DNA of 64,000 nucleotides. Origin: Dyadobacter sp. CY347 (GTDB taxonomy: Bacteria > Bacteroidota > Bacteroidia > Cytophagales > Spirosomataceae). This document shows, piece by piece, positions 44,808 to 53,377 of this stretch (its first letter is position 1; each line of letters starts with the position of its first letter). The position numbers were made by a program, and so were the translations under genes. Location of the stretch: assembly GCF_021502655.1 (NCBI RefSeq), contig NZ_JAKFFT010000008.1:310001-374000 (forward strand). The letters are read 5' to 3'. The notes under the pieces are model-generated. The model made no database searches. It was not told the DNA's origin and saw only the letters and a list, made by a program, of their open reading frames with translations.

Positions 44808-44972
44808 ATGGGCAAGACAAAAACATCCAAAAAGAACCTCATTATTTCAGGAGCTCCATTAAGTGATGATGAGTTCAAGAACATGATTCGGGACGCAGAA
44901 AAAGGCCCATTTTTCAGCATGCAGGAAACAACCCAAATCATTGCCAAGTGGAAATCGAAGTACGCGAAGTAG
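44808..44972 (+). CDS. Putative antitoxin upstream of the ParE-like toxin
   Basis: This 54-residue protein (MGKTKTSKKNLIISGAPLSDDEF onward, split in use) is basic at its N-terminus and helical. It overlaps the start of the ParE-like toxin gene by 25 bases, in the order typical of antitoxin then toxin. It lies 29 bases after ftsY. I do not recognise the family; the role is inferred from position and size. Confidence 0.7.
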   Translation: MGKTKTSKKNLIISGAPLSDDEFKNMIRDAEKGPFFSMQETTQIIAKWKSKYAK

Positions 44973-45289
44973 TTGTCAGCCAGGAAGCATTACTGAGTTT
45001 AGAGGAAATATTTGTCTACGGCATCGAAACATTCTCCTACGGTTCAGCTTCGGTATTTGTAGATGAAATCCAAGCCAGTATACAAGGTCTTTCAAAAAAT
45101 TACCTCCACCATCCAGAATGCAGACAGCTGGTAACCAAGTCCAAAAAGTATAGAAATATCCGCGTCGGGAGCTATTTAATAATTTATAAGGTTACACTAC
45201 TACGCATCGAGGTTTTGAACATCATTCATTCAAGCCGCAGCATCTCGAAAATAAAATCCGTTCGCAAGATTAAAATAAAGTCTACATAG
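44948..45289 (+). CDS. ParE/RelE-family toxin
   Basis: This 113-residue protein has the ParE-like pattern (ALLSLEEIFVYGIETFSY, LHHPECRQL, YRNIRVGSYLIIYKV, VLNIIHSSRS). It starts with GTG at 44948 inside the antitoxin gene. The C-terminal tail is very basic (KIKSVRKIKIKST). The pair separates ftsY from rimO and is a second module of the same kind as that at 10.7-11.2 kb, though the sequences differ. Confidence 0.85.
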   Translation: MEIEVREVVVSQEALLSLEEIFVYGIETFSYGSASVFVDEIQASIQGLSKNYLHHPECRQLVTKSKKYRNIRVGSYLIIYKVTLLRIEVLNIIHSSRSISKIKSVRKIKIKST

Positions 45290-45336
45290 TCAGTTATCAC
45301 TTAAAGCCCAAAGCTTCGCGCGGATGGCTAATATCA

Positions 45337-46647
45337 ATGAAAACCAAAGGAATAGTTAAGAATAAAGTTAATATTGTAACGCTGGGTTGTTCCAAAAACC
45401 TGGTGGATTCAGAAGTGCTTTATACACAGCTCAAAGGAAACGGTTTCGCCGTTGATCATGAGTCCAAAAAAGACGATTCGCAGATTGTTGTCATTAACAC
45501 CTGTGGATTTATCGATAACGCTAAGGAAGAATCCATCAATACAATCCTGCGCTACGCCGATGCAAAAGCAGCCGGAATGGTGGATAAAGTGTATGTTACC
45601 GGCTGTTTATCACACCGTTACAAAGATGAGCTTTCGGTAGAAATCCCAACAGTCGATGCCTGGTTCGGAACGAACGAACTACCTCGCCTGCTCAAAACAT
45701 TAAAAGCGGATTACAAGCATGAACTTGTCGGCGAGCGCTTATTAACCACGCCCACACATTACGCTTACCTGAAAATTGCAGAAGGTTGCGACCGCCCGTG
45801 CAGTTTTTGCGCGATCCCCATTATGCGCGGTGGCCACGTCTCCCGCTCGATTGAGGAGCTTGTAAAAGAAGCAAAATCATTAGCAAAACGCGGCACCAAG
45901 GAACTGATCCTCATTGCGCAAGACCTGACATATTACGGTCTTGATATTTACAAAAAAAGGAATTTATCCGATTTGCTTGCTCAACTGTCTGATGTAGAAG
46001 GCATTGAGTGGATCAGGCTGCAATATGCTTACCCCGCCGGATTTCCGATGGACATTCTGGACATCATGAACGAGCGCAGCAACATTTGCAAATATCTGGA
46101 TATGCCGTTGCAAACAGGTTCAACAGAGATTTTGAAATCCATGCGCCGAGGCATCACCCGTGAAAAAACCGAAGCATTGATCGAAACGATCCGTGCAAAA
46201 GTGCCGGACATTACATTGAGAACTACATTGATCGTCGGTCACCCCGGAGAAACAGAAGCATTATTTGATGAAACTTACGATTTTGTTGAAAAAATGCGTT
46301 TTGACCGTTTGGGAGCATTTCAATATTCCCACGAAGACAATACGCATTCCTACACCATGCCCGATGACATTCCTGCCGAGATCAAACAGGAACGTGCAGA
46401 CGCCATTATGGAGCTTCAACAAGGTATTTCATACGAATTGAACCAGCAAAAAATCGGCAAGACTTATAAAGTGCTTTTCGATAGAAAAGAAGGCGGGCAT
46501 TTCATCGGTCGTACGGAATTTGATTCACCGGAGGTTGATAATGAGGTGCTTGTCCCAGCCAGCCAATATGTTCGGTTAGGTGATTTTGCGCAGGTTAACA
46601 TCACGTCGGCAGAGGAATTTGACCTTTACGGTTCTGTAATTTCCTGA
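45337..46647 (+). CDS. rimO: Ribosomal protein S12 methylthiotransferase
   Basis: This 436-residue radical-SAM enzyme adds a methylthio group to Asp of ribosomal protein S12. N-terminal cluster ligands lie in GCSKNLVDSE, NTCGFI and GCLSHRY. The radical-SAM triad is CDRPCSFC, and a C-terminal TRAM-like domain ends in EFDLYGS. The close relative MiaB (tRNA ms2i6A) is the main alternative; the CGFI and YAYP features favour RimO. Confidence 0.94.
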   Translation: MKTKGIVKNKVNIVTLGCSKNLVDSEVLYTQLKGNGFAVDHESKKDDSQIVVINTCGFIDNAKEESINTILRYADAKAAGMVDKVYVTGCLSHRYKDELSVEIPTVDAWFGTNELPRLLKTLKADYKHELVGERLLTTPTHYAYLKIAEGCDRPCSFCAIPIMRGGHVSRSIEELVKEAKSLAKRGTKELILIAQDLTYYGLDIYKKRNLSDLLAQLSDVEGIEWIRLQYAYPAGFPMDILDIMNERSNICKYLDMPLQTGSTEILKSMRRGITREKTEALIETIRAKVPDITLRTTLIVGHPGETEALFDETYDFVEKMRFDRLGAFQYSHEDNTHSYTMPDDIPAEIKQERADAIMELQQGISYELNQQKIGKTYKVLFDRKEGGHFIGRTEFDSPEVDNEVLVPASQYVRLGDFAQVNITSAEEFDLYGSVIS

Positions 46648-46718
46648 TAATGCTTTCGGGCTGGCTTAGTCTTTATTAAATTCGCGGCTTATAAGCCTGT
46701 TTCACAATATTTAAAAAT

Positions 46719-47195
46719 ATGTTACAAAGGATACAAACCATTTTTCTGGCCCTAACCGTCATCGGAATGGGTATTTTTCTTGCCTTCCCGTTATGGACAA
46801 AAGTCGCTGTTGAAGGCGAGCAAAGGGCCGACCTTACTGCCATTAAATTAACGCATCAGGTAAATGCTGTGCAGTCTAATGTTCAGCCGGTTTATTACCT
46901 GATCATTCTCGCCATTCTGGTTGCCGCAGTCGCAGTTTATGCAATACTTCAATACAAAAACAGGGTTTTACAATCTGCCCTTTGCGCAGTAAATTCCATT
47001 CTGATGACCATCATTATGGGTCTCGTGATCTATTTCACATTCTACAAAACTGCCAAACTCTTCGATCCAAACCTGCCCGGAAGCTATGAAATAGGGTTTT
47101 ATGGATTGGTAGGCGCCATGCTGGCTAATGTTTTCGCGAATCGTTTTATCAGGAAGGACGAGCGGGAAGTTCAGCAGTCGAAGCGGTTTAGGTGA
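46719..47195 (+). CDS. DUF4293 membrane protein
   Basis: This 158-residue protein has four predicted membrane helices (about residues 7-25, 51-75, 85-108 and 125-140), the first preceded by MLQRIQTIFLAL. It matches DUF4293, found in Bacteroidota, with a basic C-terminus (RKDEREVQQSKRFR). The function is unknown. It stands alone downstream of rimO, and a block of repeats follows. Confidence 0.88.
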   Translation: MLQRIQTIFLALTVIGMGIFLAFPLWTKVAVEGEQRADLTAIKLTHQVNAVQSNVQPVYYLIILAILVAAVAVYAILQYKNRVLQSALCAVNSILMTIIMGLVIYFTFYKTAKLFDPNLPGSYEIGFYGLVGAMLANVFANRFIRKDEREVQQSKRFR

Positions 47196-47226
47196 CATTA
47201 ACATGTCAGCCGTGATGCGACTTGCC

Positions 47227-47455
47227 TTGTCAGCCTGAGCTCTATTGCCTGTCAGCCTGAGCGGACCGGGCCGCCGGGCGGTCGAAGGCACGTTAACAAG
47301 GAGTAGCGCGCCTTGTCAGCCTAGGAGCATCACGCTTGTCAGCCTGAGCTCTATTGCCTGTCAGCCTGAGCGTAGTCGAAGGCGCGTTACCAAGGAGTAG
47401 CGCGCCTTCGACTACGCTCAGGCTGACAGGGCATAATACGCTCAGGGTGACAAGG
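47227..47455. repeat. Repeat block with 37-bp direct repeats and palindrome
   Basis: The intergenic region between convergent DUF4293 and kdsD holds an exact 37-bp direct repeat (47227-47263 and 47336-47372), further partial copies of the CAGCCTGAG core, and the perfect palindrome at 47357-47430. Copies of the same core also occur at 43662-43719. This looks like a REP-like mobile palindromic family or its remnants. No transposase is present. Confidence 0.85.
47357..47430. repeat. Perfect 30-bp inverted repeat, 14-base loop
   Basis: Bases 47357-47386 and 47401-47430 are perfect inverted copies of a CTTCGACTACGCTCAGGCTGACA-type unit with extra bases. A hairpin of this size could stop transcription from both sides, but it has no T tract of normal kind. 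Confidence 0.92.
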
Positions 47456-47467
47456 CATTTAACAAGC

Positions 47468-48442
47468 CTACACCAATCCCTCCCGCAACAGATCATGCAG
47501 ATGCACAAAGCCTAAAATCGCATCCGCCTCCACTACAACAACCTGCGTAATGCTGCGGGTTTGCATGAGTTCCAGCGCTTTTACCGCATATTCATCAGGC
47601 GAGACTGAGATGGGAGACTTAGTCATAATATCCCGTGCTTTCAGGTGTAAAATGTTGCCGCCGTCGTGTTGCTTCAACATTCTCCGTAAATCGCCATCGG
47701 TGATGATGCCGGCCATTTTGCCATCTGCATTGTTTACTGCCGTTGCGCCGAGCCTTTTCGAGGTCATTTCCAGGATAATTTCCTGTAAACCTGCATCTTC
47801 CGAAACCATAGGCAACGCATTGTGCGGATAGATGTCACAGATTTTAAGGTAAAGTCTTTTTCCCAAAGCGCCGCCCGGATGAAATTTCGCAAAATCATCG
47901 TGCGTAAAACCTCTGGCTTCCAGTAAACAGATTGCCAACGCATCGCCTAATGCCATCGTCACCGACGTGCTGGTTGTAGGCGCAAGGTTCAGTGGATCAG
48001 CTTCTTCGGGGGCGTAAGCGTGCAGGATATGGTCTGCGTTTTTTGCTAAATAAGAATCCTTGTTGCTTACCATAGCGATCATCGTTACACCGGTCCGTTT
48101 CAGGAGCGGAACCAGCACTTTGATTTCGGCGGTGTCGCCGCTGCGGGAGATTACGATGACCACGTCGTTGTCCTGGATCATGCCCAGGTCGCCATGAATG
48201 GCGTCCGCTGCGTGCATGAAGAGCGCGGGCGTTCCGGTGGAGTTTAATGTAGCAACTATTTTTTGACCCACAATGGCGCTTTTGCCCACTCCGGACACCA
48301 CAACGCGACCTCCGCAGTTGATAATGGCATATACGCAGTTTTCAAATTTTTCATCAATCAATCCGATCAGATTATGCAATGCTTCTGCCTCTTGCCGTAA
48401 TACTTCTTTTGCTATTGACTGAATATTTTTTATTAATTTCAA
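47468..48442 (-). CDS. kdsD: Arabinose-5-phosphate isomerase (KpsF/GutQ/KdsD family)
   Basis: This 324-residue protein interconverts ribulose-5-phosphate and arabinose-5-phosphate, the first step to Kdo of lipopolysaccharide. An N-terminal SIS domain (VVVSGVGKSAIVGQK, VISRSGDTAEIKV) is followed by two CBS domains (about 205-324: DIMTKSPISVSPDEYAVKALELM in parts). Length and layout are standard. It has a -7 box at 48493-48500. Confidence 0.92.
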   Translation of the reverse strand: MKLIKNIQSIAKEVLRQEAEALHNLIGLIDEKFENCVYAIINCGGRVVVSGVGKSAIVGQKIVATLNSTGTPALFMHAADAIHGDLGMIQDNDVVIVISRSGDTAEIKVLVPLLKRTGVTMIAMVSNKDSYLAKNADHILHAYAPEEADPLNLAPTTSTSVTMALGDALAICLLEARGFTHDDFAKFHPGGALGKRLYLKICDIYPHNALPMVSEDAGLQEIILEMTSKRLGATAVNNADGKMAGIITDGDLRRMLKQHDGGNILHLKARDIMTKSPISVSPDEYAVKALELMQTRSITQVVVVEADAILGFVHLHDLLREGLV

Positions 48443-48492
48443 ATCTGAAACACAGTTTTATTGGGAACCAATGGGATTTTTAATTTCAAAAG

Positions 48493-48500
48493 CAAAGATA
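48493..48500 (-). promoter_or_regulatory. -7 box of kdsD
   Basis: The minus strand reads TATCTTTG, matching TAnnTTTG, 51 bases before the start codon. Confidence 0.45.
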
Positions 48501-48534
48501 TAGAAGTTTGGGATAACCATTTTGTTAACAGAGT

Positions 48535-50748
48535 ATGGTAAATAATGTTGATGCCGTCGTTTTAGACACGTTGAAAGAGAGACTAAAAGAAATTTTTGGG
48601 TATAGTCAATTCCGGGGTGAGCAAGAAGTAATCATTCAAAACATCCTTCTTGGTAAGAATACTTTTGTGATCATGCCAACCGGAGCTGGAAAATCACTTT
48701 GCTATCAATTGCCTGCTCTTGTCAGCGATGGTCTGACCATCGTTATATCGCCGCTTATTGCTTTAATGAAGAACCAGGTCGACCAGTTGACGGCCTTCGG
48801 CATTAATGCACAGTTCCTTAACTCTACGCTTACCAAGTCCGAAATTACCCGGGTAAAAAGCGATGCGCTGGATGGCAGCCTCAAACTGCTCTACATTGCC
48901 CCTGAGTCACTTACGAAAGAAGATAACCTTGATTTTCTTAAAAAAGTAAAGATATCCTTCGTCGCCATTGACGAGGCACATTGTATTTCCGAATGGGGAC
49001 ACGATTTCCGGCCTGAATACCGCCGCATTTACGGGATCATTGAAAATATAGGCAACCTTCCCATCATTGCGCTTACGGCCACAGCAACCCCGAAAGTGCA
49101 GCAGGACATCCGCAAAAACCTGCAAATGGAAGAAGCGGAGACATTTAAGTCTTCATTTAACAGAAAAAACCTTTATTACGAAATCCGTCCGAAAAAGGAT
49201 GTTAAGAAGCAACTGATCCGTTACGTTCGCAACAATAAAGGCAAATCGGGGATTGTGTATTGCCTGAGCAGGAAGACGGTGGAGGAAGTGGCTGAACTGC
49301 TTCGCGTTAACGACGTTCGTGCATTACCGTATCATGCCGGATTGGACAGCAACACGCGCATGGCCAACCAGGATGCATTCCTGAATGAAGAGGCGGACGT
49401 GATCGTTGCGACCATTGCATTCGGAATGGGAATTGACAAGCCGGATGTTCGTTTTGTAATACATTATGATGTTCCCAAGTCGCTGGAAGGTTATTATCAG
49501 GAAACGGGAAGGGCCGGACGCGACGGTTTGGAAGGAAACTGCCTGATGTTTTACAGCTATGAGGACATTCAGAAGCTGGAAAAATTCAACAAAGACAAAA
49601 CGGTTACCGAAAGGGACAATGCACGCCATTTGCTGAATGAAATGGTAGCCTATTCAACATTAGGCGTTTGCCGCAGGAGACAGCTGCTGAGCTATTTTGG
49701 CGAATATCTGGAAAAAGATTGCGGGTTTTGTGATAACTGCATCAAGTCAACGGAAAAAACAAAGGTTCAGGACGGCGTTATACTCGTCCTGAGAGCTGTT
49801 CAGCTTACTGAGCAACGATTCGACTGTGAACACATTGCGGACGTCCTGACGGCCACTGAAAACCAATATGTCAAAAGCTACGAACACGACCAGCTCGATG
49901 TGTATGGTAAGGGGTTAGAAATCAGTGAATCGAGAGAATACTGGATTTCGACCATTCGCCAGCTTGTGATTTTTAATTACCTCGAAAAGGATATTGAAAA
50001 CTACGGGGTGATCAAATTGGGTGAAAAAGGTGCAAATTACCTGAACGATCCATATCCGGTTACGCTTCATAAAGACCATAATTTTGATGAAGAGGAAATA
50101 AAACCGGAGGATGATGACAAGGATGCGGCTGCCGGAGGCGGAAGTGCGCATGCCTATGACGAAGCACTTTTGGGAATGCTCAAAGCGCTCCGTAAAAAGG
50201 TTGCCAAGGAGAAAAACCTGCCCCCTTACGTTATTTTCCAGGATCCGTCATTGGAGGAAATGGCAACGACTTACCCGACTACCCAACAGGAAATGGCGCA
50301 GATCAATGGCGTCGGGATGGGTAAGGTGCAGAAATTCGGTCGTCAGTTCCTGGATCTGATCACCCGTTATGTCGAAGAAAATGAGATTGAGACAGCCAAA
50401 GATGTCGTCATTAAATCGACTGTCAATAAATCGAAGATTAAAATATTTATCATCCAGCAAGTCGACCGCAAAGTAAGCCTGGATGAAATCGCCGAAGTGA
50501 AGGATCTGGCCCTCGCCGATGTCATTGAAGAAGTTGAACATATCTGTTACTCAGGAACGAAGCTTAACCTTGATTACTATATCAATCAGGTTATTGACCG
50601 GGAAAGACAGCAGGATATATATGACTATTTCATGACTGCCGAAACGGACAATATAGCCGCCGCACTGGGAGAATTTGCCCATGACGAGATCAGCGAAGAA
50701 GAATTGCGGCTTATGCGCATCAAGTTTTTATCCGAACTGGCGAATTAA
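48535..50748 (+). CDS. recQ: ATP-dependent DNA helicase RecQ
   Basis: This 737-residue 3'-to-5' helicase works in recombination and fork repair. Walker A is MPTGAGKSLCYQLP (K53), the DEAH box lies in AIDEAHCISEWGHDFRPEYR (in parts), and motif VI is QETGRAGRDG. The zinc-binding cysteines lie in CRRRQLLSYFGEYLEKDCGFCDNC (in parts). A winged-helix domain and an HRDC domain (about 535-615) follow, plus a further C-terminal helical part. It is longer than the E. coli protein (609 residues). Confidence 0.95.
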   Translation: MVNNVDAVVLDTLKERLKEIFGYSQFRGEQEVIIQNILLGKNTFVIMPTGAGKSLCYQLPALVSDGLTIVISPLIALMKNQVDQLTAFGINAQFLNSTLTKSEITRVKSDALDGSLKLLYIAPESLTKEDNLDFLKKVKISFVAIDEAHCISEWGHDFRPEYRRIYGIIENIGNLPIIALTATATPKVQQDIRKNLQMEEAETFKSSFNRKNLYYEIRPKKDVKKQLIRYVRNNKGKSGIVYCLSRKTVEEVAELLRVNDVRALPYHAGLDSNTRMANQDAFLNEEADVIVATIAFGMGIDKPDVRFVIHYDVPKSLEGYYQETGRAGRDGLEGNCLMFYSYEDIQKLEKFNKDKTVTERDNARHLLNEMVAYSTLGVCRRRQLLSYFGEYLEKDCGFCDNCIKSTEKTKVQDGVILVLRAVQLTEQRFDCEHIADVLTATENQYVKSYEHDQLDVYGKGLEISESREYWISTIRQLVIFNYLEKDIENYGVIKLGEKGANYLNDPYPVTLHKDHNFDEEEIKPEDDDKDAAAGGGSAHAYDEALLGMLKALRKKVAKEKNLPPYVIFQDPSLEEMATTYPTTQQEMAQINGVGMGKVQKFGRQFLDLITRYVEENEIETAKDVVIKSTVNKSKIKIFIIQQVDRKVSLDEIAEVKDLALADVIEEVEHICYSGTKLNLDYYINQVIDRERQQDIYDYFMTAETDNIAAALGEFAHDEISEEELRLMRIKFLSELAN

Positions 50749-50798
50749 CAGGCGGGAAAAACTTGTTGTCAGTGTTTTTGTGAAACAATTAACCATTT

Positions 50799-52088
50799 AT
50801 GAACATACTTATATTGGGATCAGGCGGAAGAGAACATGCCTTTGCCTGGAAAATAGCCCAAAGCCCTCTTTGTGACAGTTTATATGTAGCGCCCGGCAAC
50901 GCGGGAACTGCGGGTGTTGCAACCAACCTCTCTATATCTTACAATGATTTTGATGCCATCGCAAATGCGGTGTTGCAAAACAATATTGAGCTGGTGATCG
51001 TTGGTCCGGAAGAACCACTGGTCAACGGCATTGTCGATTATTTCGAATCCAGGGCAGATCTTTCAAAAGTAAAAATTATCGGTCCGAATAAAGCAGGTGC
51101 GCAGTTGGAGGGAAGCAAGGATTTTTCCAAACAATTCATGCAGAAATACGGCATTCCAACGGCTTCATCGGCAACATTCACCGTTGAAACATTGGAACAA
51201 GGCCTGGAATATCTTGAAGCCCACCCACTTCCGATTGTTTTGAAAGCCGACGGACTTGCTGCCGGAAAAGGTGTTATCATTGCTGAGAAGCATTCAGAAG
51301 CCGAAACAGCATTCAGGGAAATGCTTCTCGACCGTAAATTCGGCGATGCGGGTAATAAAGTTGTCATAGAACAATTTTTGAAAGGGATAGAATTATCCGT
51401 ATTTGTCCTTTCTGATGGAGAGCATTATAAAATTTTACCCGAAGCAAAAGATTACAAACGCATTGGCGAAAACGATACAGGCCTGAATACAGGCGGAATG
51501 GGCGCAGTATCGCCGGTAGCATTTGCAGATGCTAATTTTTTGAAAAAAGTAGACGAGAAGGTGGTTAAGCCCACTTTACATGGTCTTAAAAGTGAAGGAA
51601 TCAAGTATGTAGGCTTTATTTTTATTGGCCTGATGAACATAAAAGGGGAGCCTTTTGTGATCGAATACAATGTTAGAATGGGTGATCCGGAAACGGAAGT
51701 GGTGATTCCGCGGATACAGTCCGATTTTGCTATGCTCATGGCCTCAACCGCGAAGGGAACTTTGAATGAATTTGAATTACAAATCTCCCCGCAGGTGGCC
51801 GTGACGACCGTGGTTGTGTCAGGAGGTTATCCAGGAGATTATGAAAAAGGAAAGGTAATTTCCGGCAGCCAAAAAGTAGAAGATGTGTTTTTATACCACG
51901 CAGGCACTACTTTCAATGGAAACACCGAAGTTGTGACAAATGGAGGAAGGGTGATGGCACTTACAGGCCTGGCCAATTCCCTCGAAAATGCGGTCCATAA
52001 ATCGCAGCGCGCAGCCCAGGCTGTGCAGTTCGAAGGGAAGTATTTCCGGCACGACATCGGTGTGGATTTAATACGTTATAACGATTGA
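50799..52088 (+). CDS. purD: Phosphoribosylamine-glycine ligase
   Basis: This 429-residue ATP-grasp enzyme joins phosphoribosylamine and glycine in purine synthesis. It begins MNILILGSGGREHAFAWKI and shows VGPEEPLVNGIVDYF, PIVLKADGLAAGKGVIIA, LNTGGMGAVSP and EYNVRMGDPETEVV. The length is normal. It follows recQ by 50 bases and precedes the RicT-like gene by 14. Confidence 0.97.
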   Translation: MNILILGSGGREHAFAWKIAQSPLCDSLYVAPGNAGTAGVATNLSISYNDFDAIANAVLQNNIELVIVGPEEPLVNGIVDYFESRADLSKVKIIGPNKAGAQLEGSKDFSKQFMQKYGIPTASSATFTVETLEQGLEYLEAHPLPIVLKADGLAAGKGVIIAEKHSEAETAFREMLLDRKFGDAGNKVVIEQFLKGIELSVFVLSDGEHYKILPEAKDYKRIGENDTGLNTGGMGAVSPVAFADANFLKKVDEKVVKPTLHGLKSEGIKYVGFIFIGLMNIKGEPFVIEYNVRMGDPETEVVIPRIQSDFAMLMASTAKGTLNEFELQISPQVAVTTVVVSGGYPGDYEKGKVISGSQKVEDVFLYHAGTTFNGNTEVVTNGGRVMALTGLANSLENAVHKSQRAAQAVQFEGKYFRHDIGVDLIRYND

Positions 52089-52102
52089 AGATATGAGTAA
52101 TT

Positions 52103-53302
52103 ATGGGATGTGGATCATGTTCATCCGGCGGATGCGGTACTAGTAGTGGATCAGCGGTCTCCGGATGTGGAAGTAATGGAACCTGTGGAACAGGAGGATG
52201 CAATAAAATGAATGTCTTCGACTGGTTGAGTCACATGGATGTGCCTGTTAGCCAACGTTTTGATGTTGTCGAAGTTAAATTCAAAGGAGGAAGAAAAGAG
52301 TATTTCAGAAATATAAATCAGCTGGAATTCATCACAGGCGACTATGTGGTTTGTGAAATGGCTTCCGGGCAGCATATCGGGACGGTTTCTTTGCAGGGTG
52401 AGCTCGTAAGGCTTCAAATGAAGCGTAAAAACGTAGTGATCAATGATGATATGCACGTGATTTACCGCGTTGCAAATGAAAAAGACCTTGATAAGCACAC
52501 CCAGGCGATGGCACGCGAGATGCCGACGCTTTATCGTACACGTGAGATAATCCGTGAGATGAAGCTCAATATGAAGCTCTCCGACGTGGAGTTTCAATCT
52601 GATAATACCAAAACAACATTCTATTATTCCTCCGAGGAACGCGTCGATTTTCGTGAGCTGATCAAGTCATTGGCTTCGGAATTCAAGGTTCGGATTGAAA
52701 TGCGGCAGATCAGCCTGCGTCAGGAAGCGAGCCGTTTGGGCGGATTGGGTTCTTGCGGGCGCGAACTGTGCTGCTCGACCTGGCTTACGGATTTTAAAAA
52801 TATATCAACAGCCGCAGCGCGTTACCAAAACCTGTCATTGAATCCTGCAAAACTTTCAGGACAATGCGGCCGGTTGAAATGCTGTCTGAATTACGAGCTC
52901 GAAACCTACATTGATGCTTTACGGGACATTCCGACAGTGGATGTGCCTTTGAAGACCAAAAAAGGTGTTGCTGTTTTGCAAAAAACGGACATTTTCAAGA
53001 AAATCATGTGGTTTGGTTTTGATAAAGACACAAACTGGTATCCGGTGGCGATCAGTAAAGTGCTGGAAATCATGGAGCTGAACAAAAAGGACATTATTCC
53101 GGAATCGTTGGAAATCCTGACGCCGCAAGCCGAAAGAACAGCAGTGGACAGAGCGCCCGGAAAGATCAACAGCGATCTTGAAAACCTGGATAAGAAATAC
53201 AGCGAGGAACAGAAAAAGAAGAAAAAGAAGAAAAGCAGGTCTGGCAAGAACAAGAACAATGCCAACAAACCGCAAGCTTCTTCTCCTCAGAAAACCGACT
53301 AG
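52103..53302 (+). CDS. ricT: PSP1/RicT-like iron-sulfur regulatory protein
   Basis: This 399-residue PSP1-domain protein resembles Bacillus RicT (YaaT), a subunit of an iron-sulfur complex that promotes RNase Y-dependent mRNA cleavage. The PSP1 core (about 50-280) holds paired cysteines in GSCGRELCCSTW and SGQCGRLKCCLNYE. Additional features are an N-terminal Cys/Gly/Ser-rich stretch (residues 3-34 with seven cysteines) and a Lys-rich C-terminal tail. The family name is confident; whether it works with RNase Y in Bacteroidota is unknown. Confidence 0.85.
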   Translation: MGCGSCSSGGCGTSSGSAVSGCGSNGTCGTGGCNKMNVFDWLSHMDVPVSQRFDVVEVKFKGGRKEYFRNINQLEFITGDYVVCEMASGQHIGTVSLQGELVRLQMKRKNVVINDDMHVIYRVANEKDLDKHTQAMAREMPTLYRTREIIREMKLNMKLSDVEFQSDNTKTTFYYSSEERVDFRELIKSLASEFKVRIEMRQISLRQEASRLGGLGSCGRELCCSTWLTDFKNISTAAARYQNLSLNPAKLSGQCGRLKCCLNYELETYIDALRDIPTVDVPLKTKKGVAVLQKTDIFKKIMWFGFDKDTNWYPVAISKVLEIMELNKKDIIPESLEILTPQAERTAVDRAPGKINSDLENLDKKYSEEQKKKKKKKSRSGKNKNNANKPQASSPQKTD

Positions 53303-53326
53303 AATCCGGCAAGATCTTTAACTGGA

Positions 53327-53366
53327 AGGAAGTCAAGGCTTATCAGCGCTTGGCTTCCTTTTTTTA
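53327..53366 (+). terminator. Terminator of the purD-ricT unit
   Basis: Arms at 53327-53338 and 53349-53360 pair with one mismatch and are followed by a T run. It lies between ricT and anmK. Confidence 0.85.
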
Positions 53367-53377
53367 CAAAATGGCTT

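Noticed and set aside
47227-47455. CRISPR-like array
   Set aside because: Repeats are irregular, palindromic copies with no unique spacers of constant size and no cas genes.
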